From Allopusillimonas ginsengisoli (GTDB lineage: Bacteria > Pseudomonadota > Gammaproteobacteria > Burkholderiales > Burkholderiaceae_B): a DNA stretch of 64,000 nucleotides. This document shows positions 16,385 to 24,601 of the stretch, piece by piece (the first letter of the stretch is position 1; the number at the start of each line of letters is the position of its first letter). The stretch is taken from the NCBI GenBank assembly GCA_005239165.1, contig RAPG01000009.1, forward strand, positions 170,631 to 234,630, in the 5' to 3' direction. Position numbers and translations under genes: made by a program. The notes below the pieces were generated by a model. That model made no database searches and was not told the DNA's origin. It saw nothing but the letters and a program-made list of their open reading frames with translations.

Positions 16385-17367
16385 GCTTGTTCCGCCTGAA
16401 AGACAACAGGAACGTGGCAGCAAAAGCTACGCGATCCTTCATGGGTAACATCGGGGAATTTTTCCGCACAATAGGCAATGGCATTGGTACAGCGAGGGCG
16501 GAACGCACAGCCAGATGGGCGTCCGGTCAGACTGGGTGCCATCCCATCTATCTGGTACAGACGCGCGCCGGGTTCAGTTGTGGACGGCATAGACTCCAGC
16601 AACCCCTTGGTATAGGGGTGACGGGGCGCATCAAGCACATCATCGACCGGGCCGGCTTCAACAATGCGCCCTGCATACATGACAGCGATGTTATCGGCCA
16701 ACTCGGCTACAACGCCCAGATCGTGCGTAATCCAGATCAGCGCGGTATTGTTCTTACGACAGATTTCTTGCATGCGATACAGAATCTGGCCCTGAATCGT
16801 GACGTCCAAAGCGGTCGTCGGTTCATCGCAAATAATCAGGTCCGGATTATTGAGCAAGGCAATGGCAATGGCCACCCGCTGCCGCATCCCACCCGAAAAT
16901 TCGTGCGGATAGCTGTCAAGGCGTTTCTCCGGAGCCGGAATCCCCACCATATCCAGCGCCTCACGACATCGTTCGCGGGCCACGCTCGTCGAAACGCGCT
17001 CGTGTGTAAAAATGGCTTCCATCATCTGCTCACCGATGCGCAAAACCGGGTTCAGCGTCATCAGTGGATCTTGAAATATCATGGCGATGCGGTTGCCTCG
17101 CAGTCGACGCATTTGCTCTTCGTCCAACTTGCGAAGATCTTCGCCCTTGAACAGGATTTCGCCCGCAACTACTTCGCCCGGTGGGTCGATCAGGCCCAGC
17201 AGCGAAAAGCCCGTCACTGATTTGCCCGAACCAGACTCGCCAACCAGACCCAGGATCTCGCCGCGACGCACTGTCAGATCGACGCCATCCACAGCCGGCC
17301 ACGCCCCCTGTTCCGTATGAAATGCGGTACGCAGGCCGCTTACCTGCAGCAGTATTTCGTTCTTCAT
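16381..17367 (-). CDS. dppD: Dipeptide/oligopeptide ABC transporter ATPase (DppD/OppD-like)
   Basis: 328 residues. Walker A GESGSGKS, signature FSGGMRQR, Walker [11 protein letters not shown] and switch HDLGVVAE are all visible, with the C-terminal [11 protein letters not shown] domain. Both ends overlap neighbours by 4 bp (ATGA junctions with dppC and dppF), showing tight translational coupling in one operon. Confidence 0.92.
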   Translation of the reverse strand: MKNEILLQVSGLRTAFHTEQGAWPAVDGVDLTVRRGEILGLVGESGSGKSVTGFSLLGLIDPPGEVVAGEILFKGEDLRKLDEEQMRRLRGNRIAMIFQDPLMTLNPVLRIGEQMMEAIFTHERVSTSVARERCREALDMVGIPAPEKRLDSYPHEFSGGMRQRVAIAIALLNNPDLIICDEPTTALDVTIQGQILYRMQEICRKNNTALIWITHDLGVVAELADNIAVMYAGRIVEAGPVDDVLDAPRHPYTKGLLESMPSTTEPGARLYQIDGMAPSLTGRPSGCAFRPRCTNAIAYCAEKFPDVTHEGSRSFCCHVPVVFQAEQA

Positions 17368-18281
17368 TGGCGAGGATCCAGAGCGGCGCGCAGGCGATCA
17401 CCCACGATATTGATGGACAGGATCAACAGCAGCAACGCAACACCTGGGAACATGCTGATCCAGTAATCGCCCGACAACAGGTATTCAAACCCAGTTGCAA
17501 TGAGCAAACCCAGCGACGGTTCGGTAATGGGCACGCCCACCCCTAGAAACGACAGTGTCGCCTCGAGCGCAATGGCGGTAGCTATTTGTATCGTTCCAAA
17601 TACCATGACAGGCGCCAGGCAGTTGGGCAGAAGATGAAAGACCATGATGCGCCACGCGGGGAAACCCAGATTGGCAGCCGCTTCCACGTATTCTTTACGA
17701 CGCTCCTGCAAAGCACGACTTCGCATGATGCGCGCATAATGCGCCCATTGCACCACGACAAGCGCGAGAATTACCTTATCGACCCCACGCCCCATCATGG
17801 CCAACAATACCAGAGCGACCAATATCGTGGGAAACCCGAGCATGAAGTCGACCACGCGCATGATTAGCGTATCGACAAACCCGCCGATATATGCCGCCAT
17901 CAAGCCCGCCAGACTCCCTATGGTGGCGGCCAAGCTTACCGCAGACAAACCTACGATCAGGCTGATGCGTAGCCCATAAAGAATGGCGCTAAGCATGTCT
18001 CGGCCTTGATCGTCTGTACCAAGCCAGTAGACGTGGCCATCCATTGATTCTGCGCCCGGCGCCAGTCGCCCATCGAGCAGATTCAGGCTGGCAAGGTCGT
18101 AGGGGTTTTGCGGCGCAAAGTATGGCGCGGCCATGACCAGCACGATCAGGACAACCAGCGCGATGACCGACCCGCTTATGGTCGGACGGCTGCGCAGCTT
18201 CTTTAGAATACTTTTACGGTGTGGCGTCTGGATCAAGGGTTCGATCGTGCGCGCGTTCTCGCTATTTGCGGGATGTGTCAT
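17364..18281 (-). CDS. dppC: Dipeptide ABC transporter permease (DppC-like)
   Basis: 305 residues. A cytoplasmic N-terminus precedes the first transmembrane helix (about 36-56), then comes the periplasmic segment with YWLGTDDQGRDMLSAILYG, the hallmark of DppC-type permeases. Five more helices and the ATPase-contacting EAA loop (YVEAAANLGFPAWRI) follow. It pairs with DppB to form the membrane channel. Confidence 0.92.
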   Translation of the reverse strand: MTHPANSENARTIEPLIQTPHRKSILKKLRSRPTISGSVIALVVLIVLVMAAPYFAPQNPYDLASLNLLDGRLAPGAESMDGHVYWLGTDDQGRDMLSAILYGLRISLIVGLSAVSLAATIGSLAGLMAAYIGGFVDTLIMRVVDFMLGFPTILVALVLLAMMGRGVDKVILALVVVQWAHYARIMRSRALQERRKEYVEAAANLGFPAWRIMVFHLLPNCLAPVMVFGTIQIATAIALEATLSFLGVGVPITEPSLGLLIATGFEYLLSGDYWISMFPGVALLLLILSINIVGDRLRAALDPRQ

Positions 18282-18293
18282 GAGTTGTTCCGT

Positions 18294-19271
18294 TTATTGT
18301 GCAGACGCCACCAACTGAACGCGAGGGTCCAGTGCGGCGTACAGAAGATCAACGATGAAGTTGACGAGCACAAAAATCAGCGTTACCAGCATCACGTAAG
18401 CGACCACGACCGGGCGATCCAGCTGATAAACACTGTCAATCAAGAGCTTGCCCATTCCGGGCCAGGCGAATACTGTTTCGGTGATTGTGGAATAAGCAAT
18501 AAGACTGCCAAACTCCATACCCACTACCGTCACTACCGGAATAAGTATGTTGCGAAGAATATGCCGCCGCACAATACGACCTGGCTTTACCCCCTTGGCG
18601 CGGGCAAACTTTACGTATTCCTGTGACTGGGCCTCAGCCACCCCTGATGCGGTCAGGCGTAATACCAGCGCAATATTGGCCAATGCCAGATTGACGGCTG
18701 GCATGGCGATGTGTGCCCAACCATTAGCCGTAAAAATTGACCACGGCACACCCAGTACCTGAACAGTATCGCCCCGACCCGATGCGGGCAACCAGCCAAG
18801 CAATACCGCAAACAGCAGGATCAGCATCATGCCCTGCCAGAAATTGGGCAAAGAAAAACCCAGCACAGAACTCGCCATAATTCCACGGCCCAGGGGGAGG
18901 TCCCGATACAGGCCTGCAACCAAGCCCAGTGGAATACCCAAAAAACAGGTCAGAAGAATAGCAACGAACACTAGTTCAAAAGTCGCCGGCATCCGCTGCA
19001 AGATGAGCGTTATGGCCGGAATACCATGCACAAACGATGTACCCAAATCACCGTGTAGGGCATTCCACAGAAAAACGAAGTATTGTTTCCAGATGGGCTG
19101 GTCCAGTCCTAACCGCACAATCGTTGCCAATCGGTCTTCGGCTGTAGCTTCGGGGCTTACCAACAGCTCGATAGGGTCCCCCACCGCATACACGGCGAAG
19201 AAGACGACAATCGAAACAGCCAGCAGTACAAACAGGCTCTGGAGTAACCTGCGCAGGGTAAACAATGCCAC
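18294..19271 (-). CDS. dppB: Dipeptide ABC transporter permease (DppB-like)
   Basis: 325 residues. The first helix LLQSLFVLLAVSIVVFF and the DppB-type extracytoplasmic segment (LGLDQPIWKQYFVFL, GDLGTSF) are followed by five helices with the EAA loop near YVKFARAKGVKPGR. It lies 12 bp upstream of dppC and 355 bp downstream of the binding-protein gene, with a stable stem-loop in that gap. Confidence 0.92.
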   Translation of the reverse strand: MALFTLRRLLQSLFVLLAVSIVVFFAVYAVGDPIELLVSPEATAEDRLATIVRLGLDQPIWKQYFVFLWNALHGDLGTSFVHGIPAITLILQRMPATFELVFVAILLTCFLGIPLGLVAGLYRDLPLGRGIMASSVLGFSLPNFWQGMMLILLFAVLLGWLPASGRGDTVQVLGVPWSIFTANGWAHIAMPAVNLALANIALVLRLTASGVAEAQSQEYVKFARAKGVKPGRIVRRHILRNILIPVVTVVGMEFGSLIAYSTITETVFAWPGMGKLLIDSVYQLDRPVVVAYVMLVTLIFVLVNFIVDLLYAALDPRVQLVASAQ

Positions 19272-19576
19272 TTTAAAAGGCCTTGATAGTCATGAGTACA
19301 GTCTTTACAGCGCAAGCTTGCCGTTTGACTGGATGGGAGAAATGGCAGTGATATGAGCCATATCTAAACGCAGTTACGCCCTGTCGCATCCTGTGAAGCG
19401 GGAGCCATGACAGTTACACCATGAGGGTGAGTGTGTGCCACTATTGACTGGCCATTCTGCAAACAATCTGGTCGGGCGGGATGGCAACCGTGCGTCGTGA
19501 TGGGCTTCGGTCGCCATGGCGAGTTCACGCACGACTCGTTTAACGATGCCAAAGAGTTGTTATGCGTATTTCACAT
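19272..19576. other. Non-coding gap between the dppA-like and dppB-like genes
   Basis: No gene is supported here. The gap together with the adjoining hairpin separates the binding-protein gene from the rest of the transporter operon. No clear internal promoter could be picked out. Confidence 0.5.
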
Positions 19577-19610
19577 ATGCTCCCGCCCACGATAAGGCGG
19601 GCGGGAGCAT
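19577..19610 (-). promoter_or_regulatory. Stable intercistronic stem-loop downstream of the binding-protein gene
   Basis: ATGCTCCCGCCC (19577-19588) and GGGCGGGAGCAT (19599-19610) form a perfect 12 bp GC-rich stem with a 10-nt loop, 17 bp beyond the dppA-like stop. No U-tract follows on the minus strand, so it is more likely an mRNA-stabilising or partial-attenuation element that raises binding-protein expression than a full terminator. That role is inferred from comparable ABC operons. Confidence 0.65.
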
Positions 19611-19626
19611 AGAAGCGTACGCAGCG

Positions 19627-21255
19627 CTATTTACCGGCTGCCTGATGCACCGACATGGCCAGCGTGTACTGGTCGCGCCGGCCTTCGTACGTAAGACCTT
19701 TGCGGTAGCCCCAAACACTGCTCTCAAAGTGCAAAGGAATCAGTGGCACGTTGTCCAGAGCGATTTGCGTAGCCTGCTGAAGCAATTTTTCGCGTTGGAC
19801 GGGATCTACTGTCATGATCGCCTGACGATAGACCTTATCGAATTCGGCATTCGAAAAACCACCATAGTTGCTCGTACCCAAGCTCTTTGGTGCATCTGTG
19901 GACGCCACCCACAATTGAAACAATGCCGATGCTTCACCCGTTTCGGACGGCCAGCCGCCCATAGCAAAACTGAACTCGCGCTTAGCACGCTTGGGGAAAT
20001 AAATCGAAGCCGTCATGGCGTCGACATGCACCTTGATGCCAATACGCGAGAGGTACTGGGCAACGGCCTGGGTTACCTGACCATCATTAACATAGCGATT
20101 GTTGGTCGAAGACAGCGTCAGCTCGAAGCCATCCGGGTAGCCCGCCTCAGCCATCAGCTTCTTCGCGCCTTCGGGGTCGTACTTGATTTCAGGTGCATTC
20201 GGCAGAGCACCAAACATGCCATCAGGCATGTACTGATAGGCGGGAGTAGACAGACCATCCATAATGCGATCCTGGATCACCTTGCGGTCTATCGCCATAT
20301 TGATAGCCTTGCGTACGCGCAAGTCTTGCAGTGGGTTCTTGCCGTCAGCCGCCTTAACAAATGGGCTGGTGTCGCGCCCAATATCAGGTTGGAAAAACAC
20401 GAGACGTGTGGATGGTGTGGCAATATATTCAAAGCCGCCATCTTTCAAGCGCGGCAGATCGCGCGCAGCCGGGTTTTCGATGACATCAAAGTCTCCCGAA
20501 AGCAGCCCGGTCAGACGAGGGCCGGCGCTAGGCACTGGCACGAACTTAACGGTTTTCCATTCAGGCTTGGTGCCCCAATAGTTCTCGTTGCGCTCCAGTT
20601 CAATACCGGTGCCTTTTACGTATGACTTGAGCGTGTAAGGGCCGGTGCCAATCGAAAATTTGCCGTTGTTGAAATCAGCGACAGCCGGCCAAGGGCCTGT
20701 CACGCCGCAGCCTTCCTTGGGTGCAAATGTAAGCGCCCCATGTTCGGCAATACCGTTCCAAATGATGGGTAGTTGGCGCGCCAGCTCTGCAGGCATAAGA
20801 GGAAAGGGCTCGGCAGTCTTGAGAATCACCGTATGGTCATCGGGGGTCTGCACGTCTGTGAGCAGCTTGGTCACCGTCGTATATGACGCCGAAATATTGC
20901 CCTTGTTATTCAACGTACGACAAATGGAAAACAACACATCCTGAGCCGTAAAAGGTTTGCCGTTGGAGAAGTTCACCCCCTCTCGCAGCTTTAGCTTCCA
21001 GGTGAGATCGTCAATGTTTTCCCATGACGTCGCCAGACCTGGGATCATCTTCATGTCGGCAGTACGATTAATCAGAGACTCGAACACATGCGCAGCTAGT
21101 GCGTCGTTCTGAGTCTGCTTGTGATAGTGCGGATCGGCAGCCGTCGGCTCGGAGGACAGAGCGATGGTTAAGGTCTGCGCCTGCGAAATACCGCCCAGGG
21201 CGACAGCCAAGCTCGTGCTGACTGTAAACAAGGCCAATCTTACATGGGGTTTCAT
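19627..21255 (-). CDS. dppA: Periplasmic dipeptide-type solute-binding protein (DppA/SBP family 5)
   Basis: 542 residues. The signal peptide is MKPHVRLALFTVSTSLAVAL followed by GGISQA, cleaved near residue 27. The family 5 signature is seen in LTWKLKLREGVNFSNGKPFTAQDV, and the fold continues to a C-terminal tail typical of this class. It should deliver peptides or a related ligand to DppBC. The first gene of the operon, it probably owns the main promoter upstream of 21255. Confidence 0.92.
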   Translation of the reverse strand: MKPHVRLALFTVSTSLAVALGGISQAQTLTIALSSEPTAADPHYHKQTQNDALAAHVFESLINRTADMKMIPGLATSWENIDDLTWKLKLREGVNFSNGKPFTAQDVLFSICRTLNNKGNISASYTTVTKLLTDVQTPDDHTVILKTAEPFPLMPAELARQLPIIWNGIAEHGALTFAPKEGCGVTGPWPAVADFNNGKFSIGTGPYTLKSYVKGTGIELERNENYWGTKPEWKTVKFVPVPSAGPRLTGLLSGDFDVIENPAARDLPRLKDGGFEYIATPSTRLVFFQPDIGRDTSPFVKAADGKNPLQDLRVRKAINMAIDRKVIQDRIMDGLSTPAYQYMPDGMFGALPNAPEIKYDPEGAKKLMAEAGYPDGFELTLSSTNNRYVNDGQVTQAVAQYLSRIGIKVHVDAMTASIYFPKRAKREFSFAMGGWPSETGEASALFQLWVASTDAPKSLGTSNYGGFSNAEFDKVYRQAIMTVDPVQREKLLQQATQIALDNVPLIPLHFESSVWGYRKGLTYEGRRDQYTLAMSVHQAAGK

Positions 21256-21480
21256 TAAACGGCTCCGCTCAGTATAGAAACAAAGACGCGATTATCTGCA
21301 ACCAAGGGAGTGCTTGTCAATGCGGATAAGTCTGCATACACAAGAGACGAAAAATAGAGGTTCCGTCTTTGCGCTCTGTGATTGATTGCGCCCATTATTG
21401 AAGGCCCGTGCCCTGCTCGAGAAACCCGCCGCTAGGCCTTGCCATGAGCACAAGGTCCATAGCAGCAACCTAATTGTGCG

Positions 21481-21672
21481 TCACTTGCAGGTGTGATAGC
21501 ACCGCACTCGGTGACGCCGGGCCTCGCAATAAGCCGCATCGACAGTCTGGTCAAAGATGGACACGGCACCCTCCAGCAAAAGATTGCGTAAACGGCTTTG
21601 GCCCTGTCCTTTACGGATCAAGCCAGACGCATATTCGGACACCATCCTCTGATTTTCATTTGTTTGAGTCAT
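21481..21672 (-). CDS. Small protein, possible degraded ParD-like antitoxin
   Basis: 63 residues with a GAGAG ribosome site before the ATG. The stretch SRLRNLLLEGAVS followed by DQTVDAAYCEARRHRVR resembles the C-terminal toxin-binding tail of ParD antitoxins (LRxxLxEGxxS, then FDxxAFxxExR), but the N-terminal ribbon-helix-helix is not recognisable. No ParE toxin gene is adjacent. It could be a truncated antitoxin or a chance match. The rest of the 21256-21813 interval shows no gene. Confidence 0.3.
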   Translation of the reverse strand: MTQTNENQRMVSEYASGLIRKGQGQSRLRNLLLEGAVSIFDQTVDAAYCEARRHRVRCYHTCK

Positions 21673-21813
21673 GTCTACTCTCTACCGAGACTTGTAGCCT
21701 TATACCAACCACTGTTTAGAGACGCTTCCCGGAAATTATGGCGTCTGAGCATAGCGTCTTTGCCCACGGGTACAAAAAAAGCAGCGTGAACCTGCCAACA
21801 CCTGATATCCGTG

Positions 21814-23289
21814 TTAAATCATATACTCCATCGTGACCGCGACTACATTGCGATCATAGGAATACAGCCAGCCTACATTGCTGCGCACCTTGTTATGGCG
21901 CAGCGTGAGGCTTGGAACAAAGCCGGCAACCGACCACCGGGGTGAAGTGATCACAAATGAATAACTCTGCTCATTATCTCGGCGGCGGGCTTCGAGCAAT
22001 GGGTTATAGGCGCGGTAACTGCGTTGCCTGAGCGTGGCCAGGGCAGTTCCGGTAAAGCCGTGGGTTTGCAGTGAAGCGCCTAAACGCACACCTTGTTGAA
22101 GGTAGCTTTGTATTCTGGCCTTGGCACGACTGCCTTCGGCATCAAGGCCCCCGAATAGCGTCCAACCCACACCCACATCGCGATAATAAGTGGCGCTCAG
22201 GCTTCGATTAGGGCCGTTGAAGTAACGAGCGTAAGCCTGCTGACGGTATTGCATGTTTTCGTAGTCAGCCTCCAGCGTAACGAGAGAGTGCGATGAGGGT
22301 GTGTATCGCCAGCCCGTACTCAGCCCCCAGCTATCGTAAAAAGAGTTTTTGCCCCATGTGTGATGTGAATACGTTGGCGCGAGGGTAATCTGGTGATTGG
22401 CATTACGATAGCTAAAGCCAGCCTCGACAGCCAGCGACGCTTCGTTGTAGTCGCGATCATTTCGGTACCAGCTGCCAGCTGTCTGCGCACGTACATAGAA
22501 GCCATGGTGCCCTATTAGCGGGAAGCGTCGCTGCGTGCTGGCTGAAAACTCTGGCCCGAATGCCTTAATAGGTTCAGGAACCGTACGCTCAATAAGACAT
22601 AGACCATGACTAGCGGGTACCAGGCAGGTGCGGCTCGCAGATGTGCGATTGACATTGTCAGACCAGCGCGTGCCTATGCTTACCGATGTGCGCCAGGCCT
22701 TGCGCCGCTCAAGAACGTCAAGATAGGTGGCGACGGTTCTTCTAACACCCGCCGCACCGGCACCTGCCATACCAAGAAAATCATCAATGTCTGAAAATGC
22801 TCGGTGCGCTTCCCTGTCTTGCGCACTCTCGAACAAAACCCTGGCAAGCTCAAGCCGGGCGGGAAGAAACCACGGCTGCAAAGCCAGCAGTGCACGAAAC
22901 TCATATTCGGCCTGCCCCAGTTGGCCGTCTGCCCGCGCAAGCAAACCTTGCGTGTAATAAACCAGTAGTGGGTCACGATCGGGCAAGCTCAGATACTCTG
23001 CCAGCAGTGAGCGCGCCATCATCCACTGGCGATGCTGTAGTGACAAATAGAGTGTCTGACCCAGCTCTGAAGTGCTGTGCTCTGCCCTTTGTGGCTGATC
23101 AGCTGCTCGTGGTGCATGCGGCTGCGGCGCCGGTTTAACAAAGGAATTATCTTGAAGCCCACGCTCTACAGCCTGTTGCTCGGTGCGCTGACGCAAGAGC
23201 TGCCGGGTGTCATCGACTGACTGTGCAAATGTGGGCACAGCACCGAGCGCGCCTGCCAGAAGAAGAGTGGGCAAGTAAACGTTTTTCAT
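21814..23289 (-). CDS. Slam-type surface protein exporter (DUF560 outer-membrane protein)
   Basis: 491 residues from the start at 23289 (MKNVYLPTLLLAGALGAVPTFAQ is a clean signal peptide; the frame upstream lacks one). The periplasmic N-terminal region (about 85-200) holds tetratricopeptide-like helices (LVYYTQGLLARADGQLGQAE, FLPARLELARVLFES). From about 215 to the end it is an alternating hydrophobic/polar beta-barrel ending in VAVTMEYMI, a typical outer-membrane C-terminus. This is the layout of Slam proteins, which move surface lipoproteins or hemophilins across the outer membrane. The natural cargo is the small secreted protein encoded just upstream. Confidence 0.85.
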   Translation of the reverse strand: MKNVYLPTLLLAGALGAVPTFAQSVDDTRQLLRQRTEQQAVERGLQDNSFVKPAPQPHAPRAADQPQRAEHSTSELGQTLYLSLQHRQWMMARSLLAEYLSLPDRDPLLVYYTQGLLARADGQLGQAEYEFRALLALQPWFLPARLELARVLFESAQDREAHRAFSDIDDFLGMAGAGAAGVRRTVATYLDVLERRKAWRTSVSIGTRWSDNVNRTSASRTCLVPASHGLCLIERTVPEPIKAFGPEFSASTQRRFPLIGHHGFYVRAQTAGSWYRNDRDYNEASLAVEAGFSYRNANHQITLAPTYSHHTWGKNSFYDSWGLSTGWRYTPSSHSLVTLEADYENMQYRQQAYARYFNGPNRSLSATYYRDVGVGWTLFGGLDAEGSRAKARIQSYLQQGVRLGASLQTHGFTGTALATLRQRSYRAYNPLLEARRRDNEQSYSFVITSPRWSVAGFVPSLTLRHNKVRSNVGWLYSYDRNVVAVTMEYMI

Positions 23290-23374
23290 GAGACCTAGAT
23301 ATGCTGAAAATAGATGGCGTGCTGACAGTGCGCGATTTGATATCGCCGCAAAGCACGATTTAAAAATGGGTCGC

Positions 23375-23405
23375 AGCAAAAAAGGGCTTGCCGAAGCAAG
23401 CCCTT
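23375..23405 (-). terminator. Strong Rho-independent terminator between hemophore and Slam genes
   Basis: On the minus strand AAGGGCTTGC-TTCG-GCAAGCCCTT is followed by TTTT (six consecutive T counting the end of the stem). The 10 bp perfect stem with a UUCG tetraloop makes this the clearest terminator in the window. It lies after the hemophilin-like gene and before the Slam gene, so Slam is either expressed by readthrough or has its own promoter in 23290-23374. Confidence 0.88.
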
Positions 23406-23484
23406 GTTCTAGCAACATCGTTTAGGAGATGCACGGATCAATGTGCAGTGCAGAGGCACAGCCATAAGACTGCGCCCCTTGAAC

Positions 23485-24285
23485 TTAGCGAGCTTTGGTT
23501 CCGCCGAAGGCAGTGTCGCGATCGCGGTCTGCGAACTTAACAATGCCAGCAACTGCTGCAGCGCCAGTGCCGAAGAACTTGCCTTCGAGGCTGCCGCCTG
23601 TGCCGCCGCTGCTTGTTACCCTGACATTACGAGCAGCCAGACGCACGTCTTTATCAACCGTGCTGATCTCGCCCCGGCTAAAACCGATATCGCCCTGGGA
23701 GCTTGCTGCGCCAGTTGCGAAATTAGCTGTGAGCGTGCTGGTGGGCAGCGCCGCACCGGTATAGTTGTTGATAGAACGTACGGTGTAGTTGACGGGTGCG
23801 TCTGTAGGCAGGGTGCTGGCAACATTGCCGTTTTCACCCACATACCAAACCGTATGCGTGCCGGGCGTTTTGGTACCTACAGTGTCCGAGGCAGACTCTG
23901 CGCTCCACTCGCCAAACCAAACATCTTGGCTGCCGGCTTGGGTGAAGGACCATACGCCGAGTTTGCTGTGATCGCGCGGATCGCCGGCGCCTGGTGCACC
24001 ACCTGCCACAAGTTTTCGCCCGCTGTAGTGGTACATACCGTTGCCGTCCTTATGCTCAGCATTGGCGAAATGCGACGTCGCAGCGATTGCACCGCGTAAC
24101 TGGCCATCTACGCCAGCACCAGGTTTGCCACGATCATCTCGGGGATAGACAGCTGGCCCGACGCGTATGCCGCCAGCATCAGAGTAGCTTAGACCGGATA
24201 CCACTTCGGCCTGCGACATACCGGCTATGCTGGCCATGCCAGAAACGGCAAGCGTCAGTACTGCTTTTTTCATAGCGCCATTCAT
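23485..24285 (-). CDS. Secreted hemophilin/HphA-like Slam cargo protein
   Basis: 266 residues with an AAGGAGCTATT ribosome site. The signal peptide MKKAVLTLAVSGMASIAG (from residue 5) has an AxA-like cleavage site and no lipobox cysteine, so the product would be soluble once exported. The C-terminal third (GGTGGSLEGKFFGTGAAAVA, ending FADRDRDTAFGGTKAR) matches the small beta-barrel handle domain that Slam substrates share with TbpB-type lipoproteins. The N-terminal part, Gly/Ser/Asn-rich, would be the ligand domain. By analogy with Acinetobacter HphA or Haemophilus hemophilin it should bind heme. Adjacent Slam and TonB-receptor genes support this. Heme binding itself is inference. Confidence 0.68.
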   Translation of the reverse strand: MNGAMKKAVLTLAVSGMASIAGMSQAEVVSGLSYSDAGGIRVGPAVYPRDDRGKPGAGVDGQLRGAIAATSHFANAEHKDGNGMYHYSGRKLVAGGAPGAGDPRDHSKLGVWSFTQAGSQDVWFGEWSAESASDTVGTKTPGTHTVWYVGENGNVASTLPTDAPVNYTVRSINNYTGAALPTSTLTANFATGAASSQGDIGFSRGEISTVDKDVRLAARNVRVTSSGGTGGSLEGKFFGTGAAAVAGIVKFADRDRDTAFGGTKAR

Positions 24286-24601
24286 AATAGCTCCTTGGAA
24301 ATGACGTTAAAACAGAACGCACGCTTCATAAAAACCCCCGTTATCTGGCGGAAAATGGCTAAAAAATACAGCAAGCCTTACCGTTGATGGTGCCTTATTT
24401 ACCTAGCACGGCCTACGTGGGATAAATTCTAAATAACAACACCTCTCATTTGCAATAAGATATTTTTGTCTACCTATGGATGTTGCACTTGATCGAAGCA
24501 GGCCGCGTGGAGCTCCTCACGGCGAGGTCGCCTTTTGCTGTAGCTAATACTTAAAGACGGTGGTCTTACACTGGAGGAGCTCCTCTTTGTGAACCGAGGA
24601 A
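24286..24601. other. Intergenic region between receptor and hemophore genes
   Basis: No gene is seen. It is AT-rich in 24400-24475, which suits a promoter for the hemophore gene. GAGCTCCTC occurs twice (24510-24518 and 24578-24586), and the second copy lies just downstream of the receptor stop on its transcript. No clear Fur box could be assigned. Confidence 0.4.
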
